Shown: piece after piece, positions 10,114 through 17,734 of the stretch
Layout of the letters: the number at the start of each line of letters is the position of its first letter
Numbering within the stretch: the first letter of the stretch is position 1
DNA from: JAWKMZ01 sp041391965
Lineage (GTDB): Bacteria > Bacteroidota > Bacteroidia > Flavobacteriales > Flavobacteriaceae
Length of the DNA: 64,000 nt
NCBI GenBank assembly: GCA_041391965.1
Contig: JAWKMZ010000003.1
Coordinates: forward strand, 1 to 64,000
Direction: 5' to 3'
The notes under the pieces: generated by a model
The model's database searches: none
The model's input: only the letters and a program-made list of their open reading frames with translations
What the model was told of the DNA's origin: nothing
Position numbers and translations under genes: made by a program

Positions 10114-10286
10114 AACCCACAGGTGGTATGAGAGCGTCGTGATGAGAAATGTAAAACACAAAAAAATAAATCATATTGAAGTTTGAGCATAAAAAGACAA
10201 TATGTGATGACTTCAAAATGAAGCGTAGCGTTTTATTTTGAAGTGGTTTCATTTCGGAATAGATGGGCTTATGCCACCTGTGGGTT
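10114..10286. repeat. Long-range inverted repeat (AACCCACAGGTGG arms)
   Basis: The 16 bases at 10114-10129 and the 16 bases at 10271-10286 are inverted copies matching at 15 of 16 positions (AACCCACAGGTGGtAT versus its complement), ~140 bp apart. Between them, 10210-10219 and 10235-10244 form a second perfect 10-bp inverted repeat (ACTTCAAAAT / ATTTTGAAGT). Nested inverted repeats are common at transfer origins or recombination sites, but no partner enzyme is present. Confidence 0.55.
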
Positions 10287-10883
10287 CACGGGTGTCACAG
10301 TTTTTGATGGCAGCCATTTTGCATATACAATAACCGCTTCAAGTAAATTGAAGTTTTCAAATACTTTTAAAATCGTTTTAATAACGGATTAATTAGCCTT
10401 TAAATCCCAAAGCGGATTATTCTATATTGCAAACGCGCAGCAAGAGTAACGCATTCAATCAGCTATTTCAGCCAATACACAACCCATTTTTAAATTGGCA
10501 ATTGCTCATTAGGTAAAATCAAAACCCTCAATTTCCTTAATCTACTTAAATCCTTATAAACTTAATCAGGATAAGTACTCACAATTGCTAAAATTTAAAA
10601 ACGGTAACCATCCTTCAATAGCTTCCTTCAATTGTTACACTTGCTTTTCCACGCTACACCCAATCTGAATCCAACGGCATCAAAAACCTGCGCCACCCTT
10701 GCGTTTTCAACGGCGTGGTAGCCCTATCGCCGTATTTTCCCACGCCATCCTTACCAATCGCTGAGGTTTCGCTATTATACACGCCATACGCTACGCGATT
10801 ACCTGCAAAGAAACATTGTCGAAAAAAGAAAACCTCAAAAAGAGTGCTTTACCATTATGTGTTGATGTGATTTTAGTTTAAGC

Positions 10884-11206
10884 TTAAACTTCTACAACAG
10901 AAGCATTTGGTGCATTAGTTTTAACAGAAGCTGGTACTATCATTTTCCATTCCAGAAGAAGACTCACATTTCACCCGTCTCAATCACTTGACCGTTACTG
11001 GCCTTTGAAATTGAAATAATGTTTACTATTACTTGATATTTTTCTGTCGAATTTACTGTCATCTTTGTAATTTTTCCGAACAGACCACTATTCACACAAC
11101 CAATGGTTGGAATAACTTTCACTTGCTAAAATAGTTTGACCATTGTTAGTTTTTAACCCAAACGATACTCATTTCGAGCATCTTGGCATACTTCAAATTT
11201 TGCCAT
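10884..11206 (-). pseudogene. DUF1508 (YegP-like) protein, decayed
   Basis: Read on the minus strand from the ATG at 11206, the frame begins MAKFEVCQDARNEYR and stops soon after. The following codons in shifted frames give TNNGQTILASESYS, a KFDRKIS stretch and SNGQVI, and end with VKTNAPNASVVEV before a TAA at 10884-10886. These are the signatures of the two tandem DUF1508 halves of YegP-family proteins (~110 residues). Several indels break the frame. The function of the family is not well established. Confidence 0.75.
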
Positions 11207-11317
11207 AATACTTTTATTTTTGTTCACTCATAAATATACGGAAAAGGAAAAAAGATTGCAAAGATAGATGGCTTCCCTAAATCCCACGCTCATCATACTA
11301 TAAAGTTCAAGCCCTAC

Positions 11318-11368
11318 GGGTTTTGAAAAAAATCTTGCACCTTTGGTAAGGCGCAAATTTCAAAACCC
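11318..11368. repeat. Nested perfect inverted repeat (cruciform-forming)
   Basis: GGGTTTTGAAA (11318-11328) pairs perfectly with TTTCAAAACCC (11358-11368), with an inner TTGC/GCAA pairing. A separate 15-base interrupted palindrome, TTGACA-GTA-TGTCAA, lies at 11399-11413. There is no T-tract suited to a terminator on the + side, so a recombination or protein-binding site is as likely. Confidence 0.5.
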
Positions 11369-11629
11369 TTTCCATCAGCAATATTTTTTCCAAAAAACTT
11401 GACAGTATGTCAACGCCATCAAAGAAACGGCTTTCTTTTTTCTCTTTTTCTTTGTAAAAAAAATATTCATTTTTTTATTTCTGATGCAAAAGGAAGCAAT
11501 CTAAAGCAACAAAATCCATATCTAACGAATAGCATAAAAGTTGCCATATATTTCAACGGAAGGTACAACTTCGTGTCAAGTCCGTACCAAGTCCGAAGAA
11601 AAGTAAGTTTCATTTAAATTATTTATGTT

Positions 11630-12271
11630 ATGGGTAAAATTGCTCAAGGAATTTTAGGAGGGCTTTCCGGTAAGGTTGGAAACATTATCGGTGGAAGCTG
11701 GAAAGGTATTGACTACATCAGAATTAAACCTTCAAGTGTAGCCAATCCAAGAACAGTAGGTCAGGTAAACCAAAGAACCAAGTTTACTGTGACTTTAGAA
11801 TTTATTCAGGCTGTAAAACCATTCATCCAAAAAGGATATAAGTTTTTAGCAGTGAAGAAAACAGCATTTAATGCTGCGATGTCTTATGTGTTGAATAATG
11901 CCATCACAGGAGTCGAACCAGACTTTGAGGTGGATTATGCAACCGCATTAGTAAGTAGAGGCGGTTTATCAGCTGCTTTGAACCCTTCTACAGATCTTGC
12001 AACACCTGGAGAGGTAACTTTTAACTGGGATGATAACTCTGCTGAAGGTAACGCCAACGCTACTGATAAAGCAATGTTATTGGTTTACAATCCATCAAAG
12101 AAAGAATCTATTTCTTTAACAGATGGAGCAGACAGAACAGTAGGGACCCAAATTGTTGCAATTCCAACAACCTACGCAGGAGATACTGTAGAGCTATTTA
12201 TGGCATTTATAACTGCCGATGGTAGCCAAGTATCAAACAGTACTTATTTAGGCTCTGGGATAGCCAATTAA
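11630..12271 (+). CDS. DUF6266 family protein
   Basis: The 213-residue protein starts MGKIAQGILGGLSGKVGN, the characteristic opening of the DUF6266 family of Bacteroidetes, including the SWKGIDYIR and NPRTVGQVNQR segments. There is no signal peptide or membrane segment. The second half is rich in short beta-type stretches and Thr/Asp/Asn. The function is unknown; members are often found near mobile DNA in this phylum. The start is clear because the family motif begins at the first residue. It sits alone between the remnant region and a strong terminator. Confidence 0.8.
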   Translation: MGKIAQGILGGLSGKVGNIIGGSWKGIDYIRIKPSSVANPRTVGQVNQRTKFTVTLEFIQAVKPFIQKGYKFLAVKKTAFNAAMSYVLNNAITGVEPDFEVDYATALVSRGGLSAALNPSTDLATPGEVTFNWDDNSAEGNANATDKAMLLVYNPSKKESISLTDGADRTVGTQIVAIPTTYAGDTVELFMAFITADGSQVSNSTYLGSGIAN

Positions 12272-12291
12272 TAGCTTGGTGCTTTTATTTG

Positions 12292-12319
12292 AAAACCGCT
12301 CAAATCGAGCGGTTTTTTT
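12292..12319 (+). terminator. Rho-independent terminator after DUF6266 gene
   Basis: A 10-bp perfect stem (AAAACCGCTC / GAGCGGTTTT) around an AAATC loop continues into a T run, 20 bp after the stop. Confidence 0.85.
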
Positions 12320-12346
12320 ATGCTATATTAGTAAGTGAATTTATTA

Positions 12347-12466
12347 ATGATTGCTCTTGTTTTACTCTTTTTATGCATTTTTTGTATCCTATTTGTTGCC
12401 CAAACACGAGGAACCCTTTATTTTAAAGAAAAGTTAAATATTGTATCGGAAAGTAAAATTAAATAA
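12347..12466 (+). CDS. Possible 39-residue single-pass membrane mini-protein
   Basis: An ATG at 12347 opens a 39-codon frame ending in TAA. It begins MIALVLLFLCIFCILFVAQ, a clear membrane helix with two Cys, followed by a short charged tail (YFKEKLN ... ESKIK). Nothing else explains this 296-bp gap before the cytochrome gene. The shape (helix plus basic tail) is that of a small membrane protein, but AT-rich DNA yields such frames by chance and no family is recognised. Confidence 0.35.
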   Translation: MIALVLLFLCIFCILFVAQTRGTLYFKEKLNIVSESKIK

Positions 12467-12567
12467 CGAGTTTTTTATACCAGCCAATTGAATTTAAATT
12501 GAAAAAATTAAATAGGCTAAATAAATTTTCATAATTTAATGTTCTAAATTAATTTAACTACAACATT

Positions 12568-13089
12568 ATGGAAATTAAAAATAAACTACACGTGTTTTTT
12601 TCCGGAATTGGAATTTTAATGTTGGTAATAGGATTATATGCTTTTACCTCAGAATCTAAAACAGACCAAGGCTATTTGCCTCAACCACAATGGAAAAATC
12701 TTAAAGTTTTACCTCAGGATATTACAAAAGATAGCTTGAAATACCTTATGAAAAATTTTGCAACTTCGCTTGGTGTAAAATGTAATTATTGTCATGCTTC
12801 AAATGCTGACAATCCATCAAGTTTAGATTTTTCGAGTGATGCCAAAATTGAAAAGGAAATAGCTCGAGGAATGATAAAAATGACTTTGGATATCAACGAA
12901 AATTATTTTAAACCTTACTTTCCTGAGCCAAAACCACAGCAAGTGCATGTGGTTAACTGTGTAATGTGCCACAGAGGCACTGCTAACCCTGAAAAATATC
13001 TATCACAAATGGGTATGATGTACAAAACCTATAATCCTGACAGAGATAACCGCAAAGAAAAGATGCAAGAAAAAGAGCAAAACCACTGA
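12568..13089 (+). CDS. Dihaem c-type cytochrome (photosynthetic reaction centre cytochrome subunit-like)
   Basis: The 173-residue protein has an N-terminal membrane anchor or uncleaved signal (residues ~8-27). Its two covalent haem sites are CNYCH (~residue 72) and CVMCHRG (~132), separated by a helical segment with ARGMIKMT. This matches the 'photosynthetic reaction centre cytochrome c subunit' family, widespread in non-photosynthetic Bacteroidetes, where the electron partner is not defined. It ends in a Lys/Glu-rich tail. It probably acts in the periplasm, tethered to the inner membrane. The next gene follows after ~70 bp on the same strand. Confidence 0.85.
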   Translation: MEIKNKLHVFFSGIGILMLVIGLYAFTSESKTDQGYLPQPQWKNLKVLPQDITKDSLKYLMKNFATSLGVKCNYCHASNADNPSSLDFSSDAKIEKEIARGMIKMTLDINENYFKPYFPEPKPQQVHVVNCVMCHRGTANPEKYLSQMGMMYKTYNPDRDNRKEKMQEKEQNH

Positions 13090-13162
13090 CCCAACAGCTT
13101 CTTTAAATCCTATTTTTTTTACATGATTTAGAAACCAAATTTTGTTTGTTTGCGTAAGTAAA

Positions 13163-14482
13163 ATGAACAAAAAACCAAAAATCATGCGCTTTATAAAAAT
13201 TACAGTCATTTTAGTTACATCATTTTTATGCTTTCAATGTCAACGAGAGGAGCGAAAACTTGTAGCCCAATCCTTTATTGATAGTTTGAAAACTAATTAT
13301 GGCGTACCAAAACCCATTACTAACAATGAAGACGAATTGCAATTTTGGAAAAGCAGAATTAAAAATGACGCCTCAGATCTTGTTAATAAAGCAAAATACG
13401 CTTCAACATTAGTGTCTCGTTTTCATTTATCAGGCAATATCAAAGATTTAAAAGCTTCTGATAGTCTTTTATTTGACTTAGAAAAACAATTTAATGGTAC
13501 TCAAGCTGGCACCTATTTGTCTTTGACTCATAATTCCATTTTACAGCATCGGTTTAATAAAGCTGAAGACTACTTAAAAAAAGCTATAGCCATCGGAATT
13601 AGTAATAAAATAAGGTATCCTTTAACCTTTGATGTCAATTTTGAAACTGGCAATATTGAAACTGCTGCTTTAAGTCTTGATAAAATGAAAGATGAAAATG
13701 ATTATGGTTATCAGTTTAGAAAATCAAAAATGGCACATTATAATGGTGAGTTAGATGCGTCTATTGTATGTATGGAAAAGGCAAGTGCTTTAGCCAATGG
13801 CAACTCCTATTTGAAATCTGTTGCCTTATCAAATGCTGGCGATTTATACATACATGCTGGTAAATTTGAAAAAGCACAAAATAGTTACCTGCAATCTATA
13901 AAAATTAATAATGCTGATTTGCACAGTATTATGGGCTTGGGCTGGATTGCATTGGTACACGATAAAAATGATTCTTTAGCCGAAACCATTTTTAAATTTG
14001 TTGCCACCAAAACAAAATCTCCTGATCCTTTATATAAGTTAATTTTAGTAGACCAATTTAGACATGACCAAGCATCTGAATTAAAACATGCAAAACAATA
14101 TGAAGCTATTGTAACCGATTCTGTTTATGGAACGATGTACAATAAATACATCATTCCCTTATACATAGGTTGTTTGAATAACCCAAAAAGGGCGGAAACA
14201 TTGGCCAAAACCGAATTGAAACATAGAGCAACACCACAAACCTATTCATGGTATGTGTACGCTTTGTTGGCAAACAATAAATTGGATGAAGCCAATGCAA
14301 TCTACAAAGCACATATTGCTGGCAAACCTCTTGAAGCTTTGGAATTGTATTATATGGGAAAACTCATGGAAGCTAATAAAAAAGGCTATAATGCCAAAGA
14401 GTTTTACAAAGCTGCTGAGGAAAATTTATATGACTTAACACCAACTATTGCCAGAGATTTGGAGTCTAAACTGCATGAGTAA
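13163..14482 (+). CDS. TPR-repeat lipoprotein
   Basis: About 440 residues. A hydrophobic signal ending LCFQC gives a lipobox Cys, followed by helical repeats of the tetratricopeptide type (for example the pairs around 'AEDYLKKAIAIGI', 'AQNSYLQSIKINNADLHSIMG' split across helices, and a C-terminal pair near 'AKEFYKAAEENLY'). The start could be the ATG at 13163 or the ATG at 13184. An upstream TTG is unlikely because it would extend the signal peptide. It probably sits on the periplasmic side of a membrane as a protein-interaction scaffold. Its stop lies 2 bp from that of the convergent HupE-like gene, which has a potentially related function. Confidence 0.75.
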   Translation: MNKKPKIMRFIKITVILVTSFLCFQCQREERKLVAQSFIDSLKTNYGVPKPITNNEDELQFWKSRIKNDASDLVNKAKYASTLVSRFHLSGNIKDLKASDSLLFDLEKQFNGTQAGTYLSLTHNSILQHRFNKAEDYLKKAIAIGISNKIRYPLTFDVNFETGNIETAALSLDKMKDENDYGYQFRKSKMAHYNGELDASIVCMEKASALANGNSYLKSVALSNAGDLYIHAGKFEKAQNSYLQSIKINNADLHSIMGLGWIALVHDKNDSLAETIFKFVATKTKSPDPLYKLILVDQFRHDQASELKHAKQYEAIVTDSVYGTMYNKYIIPLYIGCLNNPKRAETLAKTELKHRATPQTYSWYVYALLANNKLDEANAIYKAHIAGKPLEALELYYMGKLMEANKKGYNAKEFYKAAEENLYDLTPTIARDLESKLHE

Positions 14483-14484
14483 CT

Positions 14485-15168
14485 TTAGCTGAAAAATATT
14501 CTTTGAATAGTCCAATAGGTAGCAATTATTACAATGAGTGCTGACATTGGGATTACAATGTATTTTCGATAATAAGATTTGTTTCCAAAAAATTTTCCTA
14601 ATAAAACATAAGCTAACAGAATTATTGAGATTTGACCTAATTCTACACCTAAATTAAACAATAAAAGAGAGGTTAAAAAGGAATCTTTAGGCAAACCTAA
14701 ATTGCCCAAAACACTTGCAAAACCCATTCCATGAATCAATCCAAAAAGAAATACAATCCCTATTCGAGATGGTTTTAGTTTTGGAGATAAGATATTTTCC
14801 ATCGCAACATACACGATTGAAATGGCTATAATAGGCTCAACAATTGCGCTTGGTGGATTGATAATTTGATACATAGACAACCCAAGCGTGACTGTATGTG
14901 CTACAGTAAAAGCAGTGGCTTGGGTTAATATAGGCTTTAATTTTGGGTTTAATAAAAACAAACTCAACACAAACAATATGTGGTCTATACCAAGCGGAAT
15001 GATATGCTCAAAGCCTAATTTTAGGTAAAGAAAAACAGTATCGGTTGTGGACATGTCTTCCAAATCGACTACCACAACATGTGCATTTGCAACTTGTGTA
15101 AAGCACAAAATGAAAAAAAACAGCACTATTGATTTTATTAGGATAGGTTTTGAGGATAGAATTTTCAT
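14485..15168 (-). CDS. HupE/UreJ family membrane protein
   Basis: The 227-residue protein has a signal peptide (residues ~1-29, ending in ANAH) and about six further membrane helices. The conserved GIDHILFVLSLFLL (~60-73), ATAFTVAHTVTL (~85-96) and GLIHGMGFA (~140-148) carry the His/Asp residues of the HupE/UreJ family. Family members are proposed metal (nickel or cobalt) permeases or accessory proteins, but many Bacteroidetes copies have no hydrogenase or urease nearby, as here. It converges with the TPR gene. Confidence 0.82.
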   Translation of the reverse strand: MKILSSKPILIKSIVLFFFILCFTQVANAHVVVVDLEDMSTTDTVFLYLKLGFEHIIPLGIDHILFVLSLFLLNPKLKPILTQATAFTVAHTVTLGLSMYQIINPPSAIVEPIIAISIVYVAMENILSPKLKPSRIGIVFLFGLIHGMGFASVLGNLGLPKDSFLTSLLLFNLGVELGQISIILLAYVLLGKFFGNKSYYRKYIVIPMSALIVIIATYWTIQRIFFS

Positions 15169-15404
15169 TTATTTAATGTTTTTGTTTTCTACCTACGACA
15201 TTTATTAGGATTGGGATTTAAAAAAAAACGAAAATAACTTTGCTAATCACTCTATATACTGACTATGAATTTTGTTTTTGAACTGTAACACGTTTAAATA
15301 CTTATCAATTATAATTAAACTTATTGTAAAAACATCACATACTGTAAGTTGAGATGTGAATTTTAAAAAAAATGAATATTTTTATTAAAAAATCGACAAA
15401 ACGC

Positions 15405-15434
15405 TTGCTTTTGTCGTTTAATTACATAAATTTG
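15405..15434 (+). promoter_or_regulatory. Vegetative Bacteroidetes-type promoter
   Basis: TTG at 15405-15407 and TAAATTTG at 15427-15434 are separated by 19 bp, matching the -33 TTG / -7 TAnnTTTG consensus of the Bacteroidetes primary sigma factor. The predicted start of transcription is ~15441, leaving a ~20-base leader before the ATG at 15461. Confidence 0.6.
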
Positions 15435-15460
15435 CGATATAGAACCCCTAAATCTTAACT

Positions 15461-15913
15461 ATGAAAACTAAACTTACGTTATTTAGTGTTGTTTTTTTAC
15501 TCATGACAAGTATTGGTTTTGCCCAAAAAAAGAATGAGCCTCAAAGTATAATTGACGGAAAAGTGGCAATAGACAAATACCACGACCGCGAAGAGTTAGA
15601 GAAAATGCAAAAAGGACAACTGTTAGATTTGTATAATGAGCGCATAGAAGTTATTGTGAAAATACTGCCTAATATTGCATTTGCTACCAAACCTGGTGTT
15701 ACAATGTCTTCTTTAGGTATTCCAGACACTAAAGAAAACAGAAAAGCTTTAGAAGATAATATTAATGCTGCAAAAACCTATTTTGAAAGTACCATAGAAT
15801 TTCAGAAAAAAGTATTGCCTTATTCAGACAAGTCTAATTTGATAGCTGCTATTTTGTTTTATGAAGAAACCTTAAAATCATTACACACTTATAATGAATT
15901 TAATAAATATTAA
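15461..15913 (+). CDS. Secreted protein of unknown function, 150 residues
   Basis: It has a typical signal peptide (residues 1-21, ending GFAQ) followed by a mostly helical, charged mature protein. A region with FATKPGVTMSSLGIPDTKEN (~73-92) is flanked by helices. I do not recognise a family. It stands as a single-gene unit with its own vegetative promoter and strong terminator, so it is likely expressed and periplasmic. Confidence 0.75.
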   Translation: MKTKLTLFSVVFLLMTSIGFAQKKNEPQSIIDGKVAIDKYHDREELEKMQKGQLLDLYNERIEVIVKILPNIAFATKPGVTMSSLGIPDTKENRKALEDNINAAKTYFESTIEFQKKVLPYSDKSNLIAAILFYEETLKSLHTYNEFNKY

Positions 15914-15955
15914 TTAGTGCTTATAAAGCTACCTAACCAACAACTTATAAAAAAA

Positions 15956-15988
15956 AACCTCGATGTACTGCATCGAGGTTTTTTTTAT
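15956..15988 (+). terminator. Rho-independent terminator
   Basis: A perfect 10-bp stem (AACCTCGATG / CATCGAGGTT) with a TACTG loop and a following T run. The remaining bases to 16178 show nothing recognisable. Confidence 0.88.
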
Positions 15989-16178
15989 GTCTTTTTTTAT
16001 TCTCATAATGGCATGAGCTATTAAAATAGCTTGGTTTAAAAATAAAAATGACTGACAGCATGTAGGCAAATTAGTTAAGCAAAAGTGGTCATTTATAGAT
16101 TGAGGCGTTTTATTCTTTAATTATTTTGTAGGATTTATCCTAAAAACATATAAAAATACATGTATTTTGTCGATATTA

Positions 16179-16210
16179 TTTGTATTTCATAGGATTTGTT
16201 TATATGTTTG
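16179..16210 (+). promoter_or_regulatory. Vegetative Bacteroidetes-type promoter
   Basis: TTTG at 16179-16182 and TATGTTTG at 16203-16210, spaced by 20 bp, fit the Bacteroidetes -33/-7 consensus ahead of the beta-helix gene at 16263. Confidence 0.5.
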
Positions 16211-16262
16211 AATTCTAACAGTTAAGAGACCCCAAATCTACTAACAGCGAATTTTATCTATT

Positions 16263-17567
16263 ATGAAAAACTTTACTCTACCTACGTTTTTATGTCTTTT
16301 TGTGTTTTTTAGTATGAGCGCACAACAAGAAAAAGGAATTATTGGCACTAATAATTGGTTGAATTCTTGGACAGAATTTAGACCGAGCGTTGTTGATTAT
16401 GGCGAGCCAACTCAAATACTAAGTGGCACCATCAACAAAGACACCAAATTATATAAAAGAGATGTGTATCTATTATTAGGCAATGTATTTGTTACTGATA
16501 GTACAACACTTACCATTGAGCCAGGTACCGTTATTTTAGGCGATTTTAAAACAAATGGCTCACTTATTATTAGCAAAAATTCTAAAATTGTTGCTGACGG
16601 TTTAGAAACCGACCCTATCATTTTTAGTTCAAACAGAAGTGTTAAAAAAGCAGGTGACTGGGGAGGAATTTTCATTCTTGGTGATGCGCCTATCAATAAA
16701 TTTGGAAATGGGTCTGCTATCAATTATGGAATGCGTCCTTCGTCTTATGAAAGCATAAGTTATGGAGGTCAAAATTCATGTAGCAATTCTGGTATTTTGC
16801 GATATGTTAGAATAGAATATGCTGGAAAACGCACTAAAGATTTTGGCTATTTTGACGCACTTACTTTGGCAGGTGTTGGTAGCGCAACCGTAATTGAAAA
16901 TATTATGGTAAGTTATTGCGATGGAAACTCTTTTAACGTCATTGGAGGTGAAGTAAACCTAAATAAAATGGTTTCTTATAGATCAAGTAGTAATGATTAT
17001 GTATTTAATTATGGAACTCATTGCACTATTCAAAATTCATTAGCTATTCGCTCTCCATATGTTTCGGGCTCTAATGGTTCAAGATGTATGTATATAGCAT
17101 CTTATGATAAAAAAGAAGAAGCAGATTTAACTAAAACAGGAACTCAAGTTACTGCTGAAAATATGACCTTGGTTAATATGAGTGATGATTTGGCTTATGA
17201 CATCCAAATAGGTTTGGTAAAAGAAGCTTTGTTTATAGCACCTGATGCCTCCTTAAGCATGAATAAAACTGTGATTTCAGGGTTTAACCCAGCGGTTATA
17301 TTGGATAGCAAAATAACAGTCAATGAAAAAAGTCTAAAAAATATAAAATTCAGCGAAATGTATTTCAACAACTGTAAAGGAAATATTTTTACTGAACATA
17401 ACTCCAATAATGAGGATTTAGAGAATTGGTATGGTAACAGAATCTTTTTTAATGTGTATTCTAAAAGTGCTGATTCAGAAACATTTATTGACTCAAAAAA
17501 TGTTAAGCGTCCTGATTTTAGACTACGAATCAATAAAATTTTAGCAGCAAACGACTACGAAGATTAA
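16263..17567 (+). CDS. Secreted parallel beta-helix-like protein
   Basis: The 434-residue protein has a signal peptide (1-20, ending MSAQ). The body is full of short beta strands with N/G/S turns: TLTIEPGTVILGDF (~81-94), GDWGGIFILGDAP (~135-147), then repeated runs such as VIENIMVSYCDGNSFNVIGG and CTIQNSLAIRSPY. This pattern, with the WGG(I/L) motif, is seen in Bacteroidetes right-handed beta-helix surface proteins. No obvious T9SS tail is visible, although the last residues are short and charged. It precedes the spr operon by 167 bp on the same strand. The fold call is moderate and the function unknown. Confidence 0.65.
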   Translation: MKNFTLPTFLCLFVFFSMSAQQEKGIIGTNNWLNSWTEFRPSVVDYGEPTQILSGTINKDTKLYKRDVYLLLGNVFVTDSTTLTIEPGTVILGDFKTNGSLIISKNSKIVADGLETDPIIFSSNRSVKKAGDWGGIFILGDAPINKFGNGSAINYGMRPSSYESISYGGQNSCSNSGILRYVRIEYAGKRTKDFGYFDALTLAGVGSATVIENIMVSYCDGNSFNVIGGEVNLNKMVSYRSSSNDYVFNYGTHCTIQNSLAIRSPYVSGSNGSRCMYIASYDKKEEADLTKTGTQVTAENMTLVNMSDDLAYDIQIGLVKEALFIAPDASLSMNKTVISGFNPAVILDSKITVNEKSLKNIKFSEMYFNNCKGNIFTEHNSNNEDLENWYGNRIFFNVYSKSADSETFIDSKNVKRPDFRLRINKILAANDYED

Positions 17568-17734
17568 CAACACAGTAAATCTAACTGCTATGACCTGGTC
17601 CAGATCTTTAACTTTCTTATAAAATCCACTTGGCTTACCTCTTGTGGTTTTTCAATTTGATGGTTTGATAAAGACATGATGTTAACAAGCTATACCAAAA
17701 GATTACTAAGCGAATTGTACACAAAATAAATTGA

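Larger units (their letters stand above)
9811..11629. other. Gene-poor, hairpin-rich stretch; likely remnant of an integrative element
   Basis: About 1.8 kb with no convincing intact gene. It holds a decayed DUF1508 gene on the minus strand (10884-11206) and several inverted repeats listed separately. Parts (~9990-10150 and ~10640-10810) are visibly richer in G and C than the flanks. Short open frames here (for example 9887-10186) have no recognisable protein features. Position between a decaying metal-resistance cargo and chromosomal genes suggests the non-coding end or transfer region of a former mobile element; no integrase, relaxase or att duplication was found. Confidence 0.45.

Noticed and set aside
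9887..10186. Open frame of 99 codons on the + strand in the hairpin-rich stretch
   Set aside because: It runs straight through the CCTGC hairpins and inverted repeats, shows no domain or signal, and its amino acid make-up is not protein-like.
11399..11617. Open frame of 72 codons ahead of the DUF6266 gene
   Set aside because: It starts inside an interrupted palindrome, crosses low-complexity T-rich DNA and matches no family.
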